Part shown: positions 53,749-64,000 of the stretch, in pieces | Layout: every line of letters starts with the position of its first letter | Numbering within the stretch: position 1 is the first letter of the stretch | Source of the DNA: Photorhabdus australis DSM 17609 | Lineage (GTDB): Bacteria; Pseudomonadota; Gammaproteobacteria; Enterobacterales; Enterobacteriaceae | Length of the DNA stretch: 64,000 nt | Assembly (NCBI RefSeq): GCF_000711895.1 | Contig: NZ_JONO01000024.1 | Coordinates: 25,129 to 89,128, forward strand | Reading direction: 5' to 3' | Notes under the pieces: model-generated | What the model was told of the DNA's origin: nothing | The model's input: only the letters and a program-made list of their open reading frames with translations | Databases searched by the model: none | Position numbers and translations under genes: made by a program

Positions 53749-56700
53749 CTATATTTGCCCACCTACCCCTTTAAACTTCTCAACAAATGCAGCAATTTTC
53801 TGGAAAACGGTCTGCTTTTTCGTTCTGTATTCCGGATTAAGTGGACTTAACTTTGGTAGCGTTGAATTTAGCTCTGTGCCGTTTCCACTTGCATATTCTC
53901 GCTTTAACGATACTGCAATATAACGCTTAGCCGCATCTTCATTTAATTTCTCCGAGCTAATTAACTCTTCTGCCTCACGTTTTTGTTCAGCTTGAGCAAA
54001 CTTGAAAAATTCATCAATAATACTGGCCTTGTCGATAATTTCATCCAAGTTAGTTTGATTAATGAAATCAACAATTAGACTTTCTTTTGCTCGATTACCA
54101 AGGCTGGAACGAATTAAACGGCGAACTTCATCAATTAACTCTGCCTTATTTTTATTCTTTTTATTGTTTTCAAAAATCAACTCAAGAATGTAATCTAAAT
54201 TAATTTCCTGCGATTTGAGCAAGTCCACTTCAAAGACGACATCATCCCAGTCAATAGTAGATTTGTCTTTCTCGTTAGACGACTTTTCACGGCGTAACCA
54301 ATCACGCGTATCATTATAGGTTGAGCAATAATCTTGAATAACACGCTCAGTTGGCATCTCAATCGCTTGCATCGCAGCAATATCTTCATCACTTAGGTAG
54401 TATTTAGCCTTAAATGCCTCAACAGCCTCCGGATTACTAATATCTACATGTTGTAGAGCCTTTAATCCTGCAAATTCATCATAGTTTTGCAGTACATTCT
54501 CCGCACGCAAATATTCACCAAATAGCTTGGCAAAGTCCTTTTTATCTTGCTCTTTAACAATATTATCAGGATTAGGGAAGCGTCTTTGCAGTTCAGCCAC
54601 TACATCCAAAAATCCACGGCATACTTTGCCGGTGATTAAATCGGTAAAGCCTTCCATGTATTCTTTATAACTTTTTTCCAGCACCACGTTTTTGGTGTTC
54701 TTATCACCAAACAAAGTGATAGCGTCAACCGTAGCTTGTTCTAAATCCCGGAAGGTGACGATATTGCCAAAGGTCTTCGTGGCGTCATAAATACGGTTAG
54801 TGCGTGAAAAAGCTTGCATTAGGCCATGGTAACGCAGATTTTTATCGACAAATAAAGTATTCAATGTCGGCGCATCAAATCCCGTTAAGAACATGCCGAC
54901 AACAATCAGTAAATCTACTTCTTGATTTTTCACTCGCTGAGCAAGGTCTTTATAGTAGTTTTGGAAACCTTTACTATCTACACCAAAATTCATTTTGAAC
55001 GCTGCATTATAATCATCAATAGCTGCGCTTAAAAATTCTTTGGCACTGCTGTCCATTGCAGAGAGCTCAAAACTTTCATCAATAATCTCACCAATAGCAT
55101 CTTGCTCTTCATTAGCGGCGAAAGAGAAGATGGTGGCAACATTAAGCGGTTTTCTGCTCGTTTTATTTTCATCAGCCTCTTTTTGTAAATTCTTAAACGC
55201 TTCATAATAAGCTTTGGCAGCATCCACACTACTAACCGCAAACATAGCATTAAAACCCTTGCCTCCGGCCTGGAGACGATGCGTTTTTTGCCTGAAGTTA
55301 TTTAAAATATACTGGGAAATTTCACGAATACGAACAGGATGTAAAAAAGCTCGCTTGTTTTCTGCCGCTGTTAATCTTTTCTCGTCTTGTTCTGTTTCAA
55401 TGGACTTAAACTGTGGTCTTACATCGTTATAATCAACTTTAAACTTCAATACTTTTTCATCACGAATAGCATCGGTAATCACATACGAATGTAATTCTCG
55501 GCCAAACACCCTACCGGTGGTGTCTGCACCCAAAGCGTTTTGCGGGAAAATTGGCGTGCCGGTAAAACCAAATTGATAATACTTTTTAAATTTCTTCTTT
55601 AGGTTTTTTTGTGCTTCACCAAACTGGCTGCGATGTGCCTCATCAAAAATAAACACTACTTGCTTATTGTATATTGGTAAATCGCTTTCACTTTTTATTA
55701 AGTTATTAAATTTTTGAATGGTAGTAACAATAATTTTATTGTCATCTTTTTCAATATTCCGTTTTAGCCCTGCGGTACTCTCCGAACCATTAACGCTGTC
55801 AGGCGAAAAACGTTGATATTCTTTCATGGTTTGGTAATCCAGATCTTTACGATCGACCACAAAAAACACCTTATCGATAAAATCCAACTCAGTAGCCAAA
55901 CGCGCCGCTTTGAAACTAGTTAAGGTTTTGCCCGACCCCGTGGTATGCCAAATGTAGCCACCACTTTCAGTATTACTCCAATTTTTAGCCTGATATGCAC
56001 TTTTAATTTTCCACAAAATACGCTCAGTAGCCGCTATTTGATAGGGACGCATCACTAACAAAGTATTGCTAACATCAAATACAGAATAATGAATTAATAC
56101 ATTCAGCAAGGTATTTTTCTGAAAAAACGTGGCTGTGAAATCTTTTAAATCTTTAATCAGTGTATTATCAGACTTGGCCCAATTCATGGTGAAATCAAAA
56201 CTGTTTTTATCACGCTTAGTCGTATTAGCAAAATAGCGCGTGTCTGTACCGTTTGAAATCACAAAAAGCTGTAAGTATTTAAACAGTGAGTTTTCTGTAT
56301 TAAAGCTTTCTTTACTATAACGGTGCACTTGGTTAAAAGCTTCGCGAATAGCAACTCCGCGCTTTTTAAGCTCAACTTGTACCAATGGCAGGCCATTAAC
56401 CAAAATGGTTACATCGTATCGATTCGCTTGCGCCCCTGTTTGCTTGAATTGCTTAATGATTTGTACTTTATTACGGGCAATATTTTTCTTATCGACTAGA
56501 TAGATGTTCTCAATATGCCCATCATCAAAAACAAAATCGTAGATATAATCGTTATGAATCTTACGAGTTTTGTCTATGCTGTTATCGCTGTGCTTATCTA
56601 AGTATTGCTCAACAAAGCGTTGCCACTCACTTTCTGAAAAATTAACATTATTCAGTACCTGTAATTGCTCCCGCGCATTAGCCAGCATGTTTTGGGGCGT

Positions 56701-56865
56701 GTTTAAACCAGTAACATATTCATAACCTTGGTTGATTAAATCGTCGATCAATTCCCGTTCTAAATCACCTTCGCTTTGATAGGTTTCATTTAGCTGCAAT
56801 TCCTTAGTGTATTTATCAAGTACGATAAAGTTATTTGATTCAGCAACAGTTTTGTATTCGTGCAT
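53749..56865 (-). CDS. hsdR: Type I restriction enzyme, R subunit (EcoR124-like)
   Basis: 1038 residues, the length of EcoR124I HsdR. Nuclease domain: [20 protein letters not shown] gives the D...E-x-K triad. Translocase: [20 protein letters not shown] (Walker A), [18 protein letters not shown] (DEAH box), [10 protein letters not shown], and [20 protein letters not shown] with [14 protein letters not shown]. Helical C-terminal domain. It cuts DNA after translocation when bound with HsdM and HsdS. The frame is intact. Downstream end touches an ERIC copy. Confidence 0.95.
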   Translation of the reverse strand: MHEYKTVAESNNFIVLDKYTKELQLNETYQSEGDLERELIDDLINQGYEYVTGLNTPQNMLANAREQLQVLNNVNFSESEWQRFVEQYLDKHSDNSIDKTRKIHNDYIYDFVFDDGHIENIYLVDKKNIARNKVQIIKQFKQTGAQANRYDVTILVNGLPLVQVELKKRGVAIREAFNQVHRYSKESFNTENSLFKYLQLFVISNGTDTRYFANTTKRDKNSFDFTMNWAKSDNTLIKDLKDFTATFFQKNTLLNVLIHYSVFDVSNTLLVMRPYQIAATERILWKIKSAYQAKNWSNTESGGYIWHTTGSGKTLTSFKAARLATELDFIDKVFFVVDRKDLDYQTMKEYQRFSPDSVNGSESTAGLKRNIEKDDNKIIVTTIQKFNNLIKSESDLPIYNKQVVFIFDEAHRSQFGEAQKNLKKKFKKYYQFGFTGTPIFPQNALGADTTGRVFGRELHSYVITDAIRDEKVLKFKVDYNDVRPQFKSIETEQDEKRLTAAENKRAFLHPVRIREISQYILNNFRQKTHRLQAGGKGFNAMFAVSSVDAAKAYYEAFKNLQKEADENKTSRKPLNVATIFSFAANEEQDAIGEIIDESFELSAMDSSAKEFLSAAIDDYNAAFKMNFGVDSKGFQNYYKDLAQRVKNQEVDLLIVVGMFLTGFDAPTLNTLFVDKNLRYHGLMQAFSRTNRIYDATKTFGNIVTFRDLEQATVDAITLFGDKNTKNVVLEKSYKEYMEGFTDLITGKVCRGFLDVVAELQRRFPNPDNIVKEQDKKDFAKLFGEYLRAENVLQNYDEFAGLKALQHVDISNPEAVEAFKAKYYLSDEDIAAMQAIEMPTERVIQDYCSTYNDTRDWLRREKSSNEKDKSTIDWDDVVFEVDLLKSQEINLDYILELIFENNKKNKNKAELIDEVRRLIRSSLGNRAKESLIVDFINQTNLDEIIDKASIIDEFFKFAQAEQKREAEELISSEKLNEDAAKRYIAVSLKREYASGNGTELNSTLPKLSPLNPEYRTKKQTVFQKIAAFVEKFKGVGGQI

Positions 56866-56890
56866 ACTTCACCTATAAATTCGATTCACT

Positions 56891-57112
56891 CTAATTTTCT
56901 GCCTGTTGGAAGCGGTACATAGTGTTAATTTCATTAACCAGATAGCGCAAAACACGCTTATCATCTTCCGTAAGCTCAGAGACCTCTTCACCTGCATGTT
57001 TTGAATGACTAGAGATATTAATAATCCTGGCTTCATAAGGATTGGGCCTGCCATCATCGGTTTTTGGCAATAAATCACCCCACTTTTTATAGCCAAGAAA
57101 AGTTTTGCTCAT
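56891..57112 (-). CDS. Small protein between hsdS and hsdR
   Basis: 73 residues, [20 protein letters not shown] then [20 protein letters not shown] and [20 protein letters not shown]. It begins two bases after the hsdS stop and ends 25 bases before hsdR, so it belongs to the operon. I do not know a function; a nuclease regulator or accessory subunit is conceivable. Confidence 0.6.
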   Translation of the reverse strand: MSKTFLGYKKWGDLLPKTDDGRPNPYEARIINISSHSKHAGEEVSELTEDDKRVLRYLVNEINTMYRFQQAEN

Positions 57113-57113
57113 A

Positions 57114-58277
57114 TTACGCCTCTACCTCTGGCTTGGGGAAACTCAACAGCAGATCGCGATAATATTCGTATTGCTTTTGACGTAATTCAATTTCTCGCGG
57201 CAGACCTTCGCTAATGGAATGAGTTAAAGCATCGAATTTATCTAATATAGCTACTATGCGCTCTTGTTCGACAAGTGATTTTTCAGAATCGCTCGGATAC
57301 GGAACAGGGATCGTTGTTTTTTTGATATTATCATTATATAAACGTTTGATTACTCCGCCATCGGAAATATTCCAGTTGGCAATTTGGTAAAAATAAAACA
57401 AATATTTATTTAATACCTGACTTTCATCATTTTCAATCCATACGATATTACTATCCTGAAAATAGGCATCTTTCCCATCAAATATGACTGATCTTCCGAC
57501 CGTACCACTTGCAGAAATTAGAACCTCTTCAGTTTTTGGGTAGCTATATTTTGCTTTATATTCATCAAATAATTCTCGTGTAATAAAAGCATTAGGCTTT
57601 TTTCCAAATGTTCCAATTTTATAAAATGGAATATCTCCTGTTTCGAGGGTTTGGTTTTTTAAAATTCGTTTGCACATGCGAACCTCACCAATTTCCCCCA
57701 AAGTCTTCCACTCCACCTCACTTTCTTCAAAACTCAACAACTGGTCGCGATAATAGTTGTACTGTTTTTTTCGGGCGGTAAACTCAGCGGTAAGTTTAGC
57801 GGTAAGCTTAGCTGTAAGCTCAGTAAAGGTGTCCAAAATACGGACGATTTCTTCTTGGATATGAAGTAGAGGGATAGGGATTTGTATTTTGTTTAATACA
57901 GCCTGCGTCAGACTAGGTCTTCCTGATCCTGTATCTAACGCCAATAGATCAATAGTTTTAATAAAATAATATAAAAATTTAGGGATAATTTTCTTAGTAT
58001 TAATTTCTGTATAGTAAATTGTGTCAACATTCCAAAAAGGTGACTCAATATAAAAAATATTTGTTATCGAGCCCTTGCGGGGAATTAAAACCGTTGGCTT
58101 ATTATATGAATAAGTATCGACATACCCCATGATCCCGCCTGAACCATACACTGGAATATCGCCAGAATTCAATCTCTTCCAATCTTTGCCATGTTTTATT
58201 TTCGCCACTTCCCCCAAAGCCATCCATTCCACCTTAACGCCATCAAGCAGTTTTTCCATAAAACTCATATTGCTCAC
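57114..58277 (-). CDS. hsdS: Type I restriction enzyme, specificity subunit
   Basis: 387 residues with two target-recognition domains. TRD1: [59 protein letters not shown]2: [20 protein letters not shown] and [20 protein letters not shown]. Each is followed by a conserved helix, and the two helices contain near-identical [18 protein letters not shown] and [19 protein letters not shown]. The first helix is preceded by four 4-residue repeats ([16 protein letters not shown]). The protein reads a bipartite DNA site. The four-residue repeats place it in type IC. Confidence 0.9.
   Translation of the reverse strand: MSNMSFMEKLLDGVKVEWMALGEVAKIKHGKDWKRLNSGDIPVYGSGGIMGYVDTYSYNKPTVLIPRKGSITNIFYIESPFWNVDTIYYTEINTKKIIPKFLYYFIKTIDLLALDTGSGRPSLTQAVLNKIQIPIPLLHIQEEIVRILDTFTELTAKLTAKLTAEFTARKKQYNYYRDQLLSFEESEVEWKTLGEIGEVRMCKRILKNQTLETGDIPFYKIGTFGKKPNAFITRELFDEYKAKYSYPKTEEVLISASGTVGRSVIFDGKDAYFQDSNIVWIENDESQVLNKYLFYFYQIANWNISDGGVIKRLYNDNIKKTTIPVPYPSDSEKSLVEQERIVAILDKFDALTHSISEGLPREIELRQKQYEYYRDLLLSFPKPEVEA
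57774..57821 (-). repeat. Four 12-bp repeats in hsdS (spacer-length switch)
   Basis: GAGCTTACAGCT, AAGCTTACCGCT, AAACTTACCGCT, GAGTTTACCGCC code for [16 protein letters not shown]. In EcoR124I and II two or three TAEL repeats set the spacing of the recognition site. Here there are four. Confidence 0.8.
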
Positions 58278-59341
58278 GCCTTATTCTCCGTTCCTTCAAT
58301 CTCAGCAACAATGGCATCAATATCTGCCCGTAGCTGGTCAATTTTTTTAACGGTGGTCTTTAATTCAGCATTGAGTTTTGTAATATCAATTACTTCGCGG
58401 TTGTCTTTAACTTCGACATAGCTACTCACCGATAGGTTGTAATCGTTAGCGGCGATGGCTTCAAAACTGACTGATTTAGCAAAATGTTCAATATCAGCTT
58501 TGCTATCGAACACCTGCATGATTTGTTCGATATGGCTATCTGTAAGTACGTTGTTATTGGTTTCTTTTTTAAACAGCGTGCTGGCATCAATAAACTGGGT
58601 TTTGGTATCAATTTTGTGTTTAGACAGCACAAGAATATTTACAGCAATGGTCGTGCCAAAAAACAGGTTAGGCGCTAATGAGATCACGGTTTCAACATAG
58701 TTGTTATCTACCAGATATTGGCGGATCTTTTGTTCAGCTCCACCACGGTAAAAAATACCCGGGAAGCAAACAATCGCCGCGCGGCCTTTGCTGGATAAGT
58801 AACTCAATGCGTGCAGTACAAAGGCAAAGTCGGCTTTGGACTTCGGCGCTAATACACCAGCGGGAGCAAAGCGGTCATCGTTGATCAGTGTTGGATCATC
58901 ACTGCCAATCCATTTCACTGAATACGGTGGATTAGAGACAATGGCATCGAACGGTTTATCATCACCAAAATGCGGTTCGGTTAAAGTATTGCCCAACATA
59001 ATATTAAACTTGTCGTAGTTAATGTTGTGCAAAAACATATTCATACGTGCAAGGTTATAAGTGGTATGGTTAATCTCCTGACCAAAGAAACCGTCTTCAA
59101 TAATGTGGGCATCGAAGTGTTTTTTGGCTTGTAATAGCAGTGAGCCAGAACCAGCGGCTGGATCATATATTTTATTCACGCTGGTTTGCCCGTGCATGGC
59201 GAGCTGAGCGATTAGCCTGGAAACGTGTTGTGGTGTAAAAAATTCACCGCCTGATTTACCTGCATTAGCCGCGTAGTTAGAGATTAAAAACTCGTAAGCA
59301 TCACCAAACAGATCAATCTTGTTATTTTCAAACTGGGTCAT
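58274..59341 (-). CDS. hsdM: Type I methyltransferase subunit, N-terminally truncated
   Basis: 355 residues instead of about 500-520. It starts [20 protein letters not shown], which is the beginning of the catalytic domain, so the HsdM_N helical domain of roughly 150 residues is missing. The catalytic part is complete: [38 protein letters not shown] (SAM loop), [13 protein letters not shown] (N-P-P-Y). Upstream to the lysS terminator the frame offers no further HsdM sequence. Methylation and complex formation are probably impaired. Overlaps hsdS by four bases. Confidence 0.8.
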   Translation of the reverse strand: MTQFENNKIDLFGDAYEFLISNYAANAGKSGGEFFTPQHVSRLIAQLAMHGQTSVNKIYDPAAGSGSLLLQAKKHFDAHIIEDGFFGQEINHTTYNLARMNMFLHNINYDKFNIMLGNTLTEPHFGDDKPFDAIVSNPPYSVKWIGSDDPTLINDDRFAPAGVLAPKSKADFAFVLHALSYLSSKGRAAIVCFPGIFYRGGAEQKIRQYLVDNNYVETVISLAPNLFFGTTIAVNILVLSKHKIDTKTQFIDASTLFKKETNNNVLTDSHIEQIMQVFDSKADIEHFAKSVSFEAIAANDYNLSVSSYVEVKDNREVIDITKLNAELKTTVKKIDQLRADIDAIVAEIEGTENKA

Positions 59342-59470
59342 TTAGGACTGCTTCCAAATTGCTGAATCCGATTAAGTGGCGTTCTGGTGGCTGCATCATG
59401 GGAAGCTGCATCTTGAGAAAAAGCCCGTATTGATTTAAGTTGCCTGCATTTCAATCAGTTGAAAATAAAA

Positions 59471-59500
59471 ACTCCCCTGACTGCTATGCCATAGGGGAGT
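59471..59500 (-). terminator. Intrinsic terminator of prfB–lysS
   Basis: ACTCCCCT, a 14-base loop, AGGGGAGT. On the minus strand it is followed by TTTTATTTTC. It lies 27 bases after the lysS stop and separates the housekeeping operon from the hsd island. Confidence 0.85.
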
Positions 59501-59526
59501 TGAGATTTAAAACTTAATTCGGTCTG

Positions 59527-61041
59527 TTATTTCTGTGGGCGCATCGCCGGGAACAGAATAACGTCACGGATGGTATGGCTGTTAGTAAACAGCATGACCA
59601 TACGGTCAATACCAATACCTAAGCCAGCTGTTGGTGGCATGCCGTGTTCCAAAGCCGTTATATAATCTTCATCATAGAACATCGCTTCATCATCGCCGTC
59701 ATCTTTCTGACGAACCTGTTCAGCAAAGCGTTCTGCCTGATCTTCAGCATCATTCAATTCTGAGAAGCCGTTCCCAATTTCACGTCCACCAATAAAGAAT
59801 TCAAAACGGTCAGTGATAAACGGATTTTCATTATTACGGCGAGCCAGTGGAGAAACTTCTGCCGGATATTCAGTGATAAATGTTGGTTGAATCAAGCGGC
59901 TTTCAGCTGTTTCTTCGAAAATCTCACATTGAACACGACCAAGTCCCCAGCTTTTCTCAACTTTAATACCAAGAGATTCAGCAATAGCCACCGCTTTATC
60001 CATATCTTCCAGATCCGCCATATTGGTCTCGGGACGATATTTGCAAATAGCTTCTTTCATGCTCATTTGAGCAAATGGTTTACCGAAATCGAATTCCTGC
60101 TCACCATATTTGACCCGTGTATCCCCCAAAACATCCTGAGCCAGGGTACGGAATAACTCTTCGATCAGCACAATCAGATCTTTGTAATCTGCGTAAGCCA
60201 TATAGAGTTCTAACATCGTGAACTCAGGGTTATGCCGCGGAGATACACCTTCGTTACGGAAGTTACGGTTAATTTCAAACACACGCTCAAAACCACCAAC
60301 CACCAAACGTTTCAGGTAAAGCTCCGGTGCAATACGCAGATACATATCAATGTCCAGCGCATTGTGGTGAGTAATAAACGGACGTGCCGCCGCACCACCA
60401 GGAATCACCTGCATCATCGGTGTTTCCACTTCCATAAAGCCTTTACTGATTATAAAGTTACGCATTACCGACAAAACCTGAGAACGAATCTGGAAAGTCT
60501 TGCGCGATTCTTCATTAGCGATCAAATCCAGATAGCGCTGGCGGTAACGGGTTTCCTGATCAGCCAAACCGTGGAATTTATCCGGCAATGGACGCAGAGC
60601 TTTAGTCAACAAACGCAATTCAGTACAATGGACGGAAAGCTCACCAGTCTTGGTTTTAAACAACTTACCACGTGCGCCCAGAATGTCTCCCAAATCCCAT
60701 TTTTTAAATTGTTCGTTATAAATACCTTCCGGCAAATCATCGCGAGCAACATATAGCTGAATACGACCACCCGCATCCTGTAGCGTGACAAAAGAAGCCT
60801 TACCCATGATGCGACGAGTCATCATACGACCGCCAACTGTCACTTCAATATTCAGTGCTTCCAGCTCTTCTTGGGTTTTGTCGTCATATTTCGTGTGCAG
60901 CTCTTCTGAAATGTTTTCACGATGGAAATCATTTGGGAAAGCAATGCCATTTTCACGTAAAGCCGCGAGTTTCTCACGGCGGGTTTGCAATTCGTTATTT
61001 AAATCGGGAGCCTGTCCGGTACCCTGTTGTTGTTGTGACAT
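59527..61041 (-). CDS. lysS: Lysyl-tRNA synthetase, class II
   Basis: 504 residues, as in E. coli Lys[21 protein letters not shown], the OB-fold anticodon-binding domain ([20 protein letters not shown]), class II motif 1 ([20 protein letters not shown]), motif 2 ([20 protein letters not shown]) and motif 3 ([20 protein letters not shown]). Charges tRNA-Lys. It follows prfB after nine bases, the standard enterobacterial order. Confidence 0.98.
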   Translation of the reverse strand: MSQQQQGTGQAPDLNNELQTRREKLAALRENGIAFPNDFHRENISEELHTKYDDKTQEELEALNIEVTVGGRMMTRRIMGKASFVTLQDAGGRIQLYVARDDLPEGIYNEQFKKWDLGDILGARGKLFKTKTGELSVHCTELRLLTKALRPLPDKFHGLADQETRYRQRYLDLIANEESRKTFQIRSQVLSVMRNFIISKGFMEVETPMMQVIPGGAAARPFITHHNALDIDMYLRIAPELYLKRLVVGGFERVFEINRNFRNEGVSPRHNPEFTMLELYMAYADYKDLIVLIEELFRTLAQDVLGDTRVKYGEQEFDFGKPFAQMSMKEAICKYRPETNMADLEDMDKAVAIAESLGIKVEKSWGLGRVQCEIFEETAESRLIQPTFITEYPAEVSPLARRNNENPFITDRFEFFIGGREIGNGFSELNDAEDQAERFAEQVRQKDDGDDEAMFYDEDYITALEHGMPPTAGLGIGIDRMVMLFTNSHTIRDVILFPAMRPQK

Positions 61042-61050
61042 TTTAGTTCC

Positions 61051-62149
61051 TCATAGGCCAGCTTTAAGGCTTGCTTCAATGAATTTATCCAGATCACCAT
61101 CCAGCACAGATTGAGTATTGCGAGTTTCAACACCGGTGCGCAAATCTTTGATGCGTGAATCATCCAGAACATAAGAGCGGATTTGGCTGCCCCAGCCAAT
61201 ATCAGATTTGTTCTCTTCCATTTCCTGTCTGTTGGCATTCTTCTTCTGCATTTCCAGTTCATACAGCTTCGCTTTCAGCTGTTTCATTGCCTGGTCTTTG
61301 TTTTTATGTTGAGAACGGTCATTCTGACACTGAGTCACAATGTTAGTTGGAATATGGGTAATACGCACCGCGGATTCTGTTTTGTTAACGTGCTGTCCAC
61401 CCGCACCTGATGCGCGATAAACGTCAATACGTAAGTCTGCCGGGTTAATTTCAATATCAATATCATCATCGACTTCAGGATAGATGAACGCAGAACTGAA
61501 CGAAGTATGACGACGACCACCAGAATCAAATGGACTCTTGCGGACCAAACGGTGGACACCGGTTTCAGTACGCAACCAACCATAAGCATAATCACCTATG
61601 ATTCTAATAGTCGCTGATTTCAACCCGGCAACTTCACCATCGGATTCTTCAATGATTTCAGTTTTAAATCCTTTAGATTCAGCCCAACGCAGATACATAC
61701 GCATCAGCATACTTGCCCAATCCTGAGCTTCAGTACCGCCAGAACCTGCTTGCAAATCAAGATAACAGTTAGCACTGTCATACTCACCAGAGAACATACG
61801 GCGGAATTCTAATTGACCCAATTTGCCTTCAAGCTGTTCCAATTCAGCCACCGCTTCATGGAAAGTCTCTTCATCATCAGCTTCTACGGCCAGTTCCAAC
61901 AAACCCTGTACATCTTCCAGACCTTGCTCAAGCTGATCAATGGTCTCAACAATCTCTTCCAGTGAGGAGCGTTCTTTACCCAAAGCCTGTGCCCGCTCCG
62001 GCTCATTCCAGACATCAGGTTGCTCCAGTTCGGCATTAACTTCTTCTAAGCGTTCTTTTTTGACATCGTAGTCAAAGATACCCCCTCAGAACCGTTGTCC
62101 GCTCAGACAGGTCCTGAATGTGGTTTTTTACCGGATTAATTTCAAACAT
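61051..62149 (-). CDS. prfB: Peptide chain release factor 2 with programmed +1 frameshift
   Basis: Starts at ATG 62149: [25 protein letters not shown], then UGA. A +1 shift at CTT-TGA-C gives [20 protein letters not shown] and continues to 61051. The product is about 365 residues. [17 protein letters not shown] has the S-P-F tripeptide for UGA reading, and [20 protein letters not shown] contains GGQ. RF2 ends translation at UGA and UAA and controls its own level by this shift. Confidence 0.97.
62071..62086 (-). promoter_or_regulatory. RF2 recoding site
   Basis: AGGGGGTATCTTTGAC: internal Shine–Dalgarno-like AGGGGG, three bases, the CTT slippery codon and the in-frame TGA followed by C. Identical in layout to E. 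coli. Confidence 0.97.
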
Positions 62150-63017
62150 ATTTTAGTGTCTTACGTTGTGTAGTCGTAAATAAATGGGATGTTTTTCGAA
62201 CCGCGCATTGTAGCGGATTTAGCAAAAGGTTTATAGCATTTCAACCGATTTGTAACGTATTCATTGCTGCCAGTTTATGGGAAATACTCATGCATCGTCT
62301 TGGTTATTGATAATCAAGCAAGATTCCCGTTGAGCTTGCACAGCACAAAGTGGTCTGGCTGGAGATTTTATATCAAGCAGGATTCTCACCTTCTGGTGGT
62401 TGCAGAGATAAACTATGCCCGGCACCCTGATAGATACAGCATGACTAAAAGCGTCTTATTTACTGCCATATTTAATGATTTATTGACGATGTTATTCCTC
62501 CGTTTATTTTACATTTACCTAATCCGCCATAACCATTTAAAAGCACAAATGCAGGGATAGTAAATATCGGGGATTAACACCATGAATTTTAAAACTGGCC
62601 TATTATATAGTTATCAGTGAAAAATTAAAAACAAAAATTAACTCTGTTAATGCTTATATCCCTTTTTGTGAAAAATAACAAATAAGAATATCAATTGCTT
62701 AATCAAAAATGTATTTTCAAAAAGGAAATAACTTTATTAACACTTTCAATTTTAAGTAAACTTTGTCTTAAATAAGTTAAATAATCTTTACAGGAATAAT
62801 AAGCACCAGAATATAATCGCGAAAATACTTTTCTTCCGGCATCGGGAGCGATTCAATATCGCTGCCCATTTTATCCAAAGAAGATAAAGAGATTACTCCG
62901 CGCTAAAAATTCAAGTAATTATTCCATTTTGGTTAAGCCAATTCATCTTCAATTTAACTTTTCAAACTGCTGATTGATGAATTGGCTCTTAAAAATAGGT
63001 ATCCCTTTTATTATTAA
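62150..63017. other. Intergenic region, no recognised gene
   Basis: Nearly 870 bases upstream of prfB. In E. coli recJ would be here; it is absent. A plus-strand frame at 62264-62560 exists but shows no ribosome site or family likeness, and I do not accept it. Confidence 0.5.
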
Positions 63018-63482
63018 CTACCAGCGCACTCTATTTGTAGGTAAGAATGTAACTCGACTAACTCGATCTAAATCATCATGCGATATTTGCATGCTGATTC
63101 CCGACTTACCTTGATAGGAATAAAGATATGTCCAACCAAATTCACGTTTTAATGCTTTAAATGGCGGGGCAGTTTTAGTTGGCTTTCCTAAATTATCATT
63201 TACCCATTGACGATTCATCTCCTTATTTAAAGGATATGGCATATCGTTTGGAAAAACAAAGCCAGGGCGATCAGGTATAAGTAAAGTTAACGTCATCTCT
63301 ATAAATACCTTAGTTTCTCGATTAAATGATAAAAAAACATCCTCTTTCGCCATATTTAAGAATATAGTTTTATCTCCAGCAAAACCTCTTGGTTTAGTTT
63401 TATAAGGAATTAACCCTTCATTAAAAATTTCCTGATAGGTTTTCCCCAAACCATTAATTAATTCTTCAACATTAATCGTCAC
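63018..63482 (-). CDS. DUF6392 family protein (pyocin-immunity-like)
   Basis: 154 residues: MTINVEELINGLGKTYQEIF, NEGLIPYKTKPRGFAGDKTI, LNMAKEDVFLSFNRETKVF, FVFPNDMPYPLNKEMNRQWV, FGWTYLYSYQGKSGISMQIS. The opening and the G-K-x-Y-Q-E-x-x-x-x-G-L-I-P-Y-K-T pattern fit DUF6392, a family found near bacteriocin genes and sometimes labelled immunity protein. No signal peptide. A damaged gene of related type follows upstream, so this is perhaps an array of orphan immunity genes. Assigned from memory. Confidence 0.6.
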   Translation of the reverse strand: MTINVEELINGLGKTYQEIFNEGLIPYKTKPRGFAGDKTIFLNMAKEDVFLSFNRETKVFIEMTLTLLIPDRPGFVFPNDMPYPLNKEMNRQWVNDNLGKPTKTAPPFKALKREFGWTYLYSYQGKSGISMQISHDDLDRVSRVTFLPTNRVRW

Positions 63483-63596
63483 TATTTATATAACCTCTTT
63501 ATTTATATCTGACCTATAGCATATAAACATGGATAACGGCTTATTAACCGCTATCCAAATAAAGGTATAAAATTTAAAAAACATTCCAGAAAACAT

Positions 63597-64000
<404 letters not shown>

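Noticed and set aside
62264..62560. 98-residue plus-strand open frame upstream of prfB
   Set aside because: No ribosome site, no family likeness, codon use unlike neighbours, and aromatic-rich random composition.

Overview
The window looks like a chromosomal segment of a Photorhabdus species (Enterobacterales, Morganellaceae; Xenorhabdus is the alternative). The basis is a GDSL autotransporter very close to the Photorhabdus Lipase 1 precursor, a Xenorhabdus/Photorhabdus-type hemophilin–Slam heme locus, many ERIC repeats of about 127 bp, a low-GC background, and an enterobacterial lysS–prfB pair with the classical RF2 frameshift site. This assignment comes from reading, not from a database search.

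Layout. 1-5996 is the head and neck module of a tailed prophage on the minus strand. It is decaying: a nonsense codon splits the DUF2213 protein, a one-base frameshift breaks the head-morphogenesis protein, and the portal gene is cut off at a junction with a broken P4-type integrase (5990-7153). 7.4-9.1 kb holds a nonsense-interrupted inovirus Gp2/YagK-like gene and a zinc-ribbon protein. 9.3-13 kb is a wrecked QatABCD anti-phage operon: qatA has lost its 5' end and is frameshifted, qatB has an in-frame stop, and qatC and qatD are fused by a deletion that removed the QatD HxH motif. The qatA end is spliced to the Walker A region of an OLD-type ATPase gene.

13.2-15.8 kb carries a sugar kinase and carbohydrate porin pair. 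16.3-24.6 kb is a low-gene-density stretch with a small Cys-rich secreted peptide, a Fic/YhfG pair, a bactofilin, a PapI/FaeA-like regulator next to a long perfect palindrome, and the Lip-1 esterase. 24.7-31.1 kb is a heme-acquisition operon under a Fur box: hemophilin-like cargo, Slam/type XI outer-membrane exporter, TonB-dependent receptor, dedicated TonB. Then come a MATE exporter, an O-acetylhomoserine sulfhydrylase, a CcdAB pair and a copper receptor with a DUF2946 protein.

40.2-41.9 kb encodes a secreted beta-propeller (glycosidase-like) protein interrupted by a G10 tract that looks like a phase-variation switch. 42-47.7 kb is the 2-methylcitrate operon prpBCD with divergent prpR and a textbook sigma-54 promoter; no prpE is present. 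47.7-49.7 kb pairs a GlxA-type regulator with a Tat-exported isonitrile-hydratase-like protein. 50.2-51.8 kb holds an Rpn nuclease with an internal start (probable intragenic antitoxin) followed by two free-standing copies of that antitoxin segment. 52-59.3 kb has a type B acetyltransferase, mobile-element debris and a type IC-like restriction system whose hsdM lacks its N-terminus. lysS–prfB and two DUF6392/immunity-like genes close the window.

The most interesting items are the Rpn antitoxin cassette array, the poly-G switch, the palindrome beside a PapI-like gene, the 55-residue secreted peptide, and the chimeric Qat/OLD relic. Several frameshifts fall in homopolymers and could be sequence errors; the substitution-type stops are harder to explain that way.
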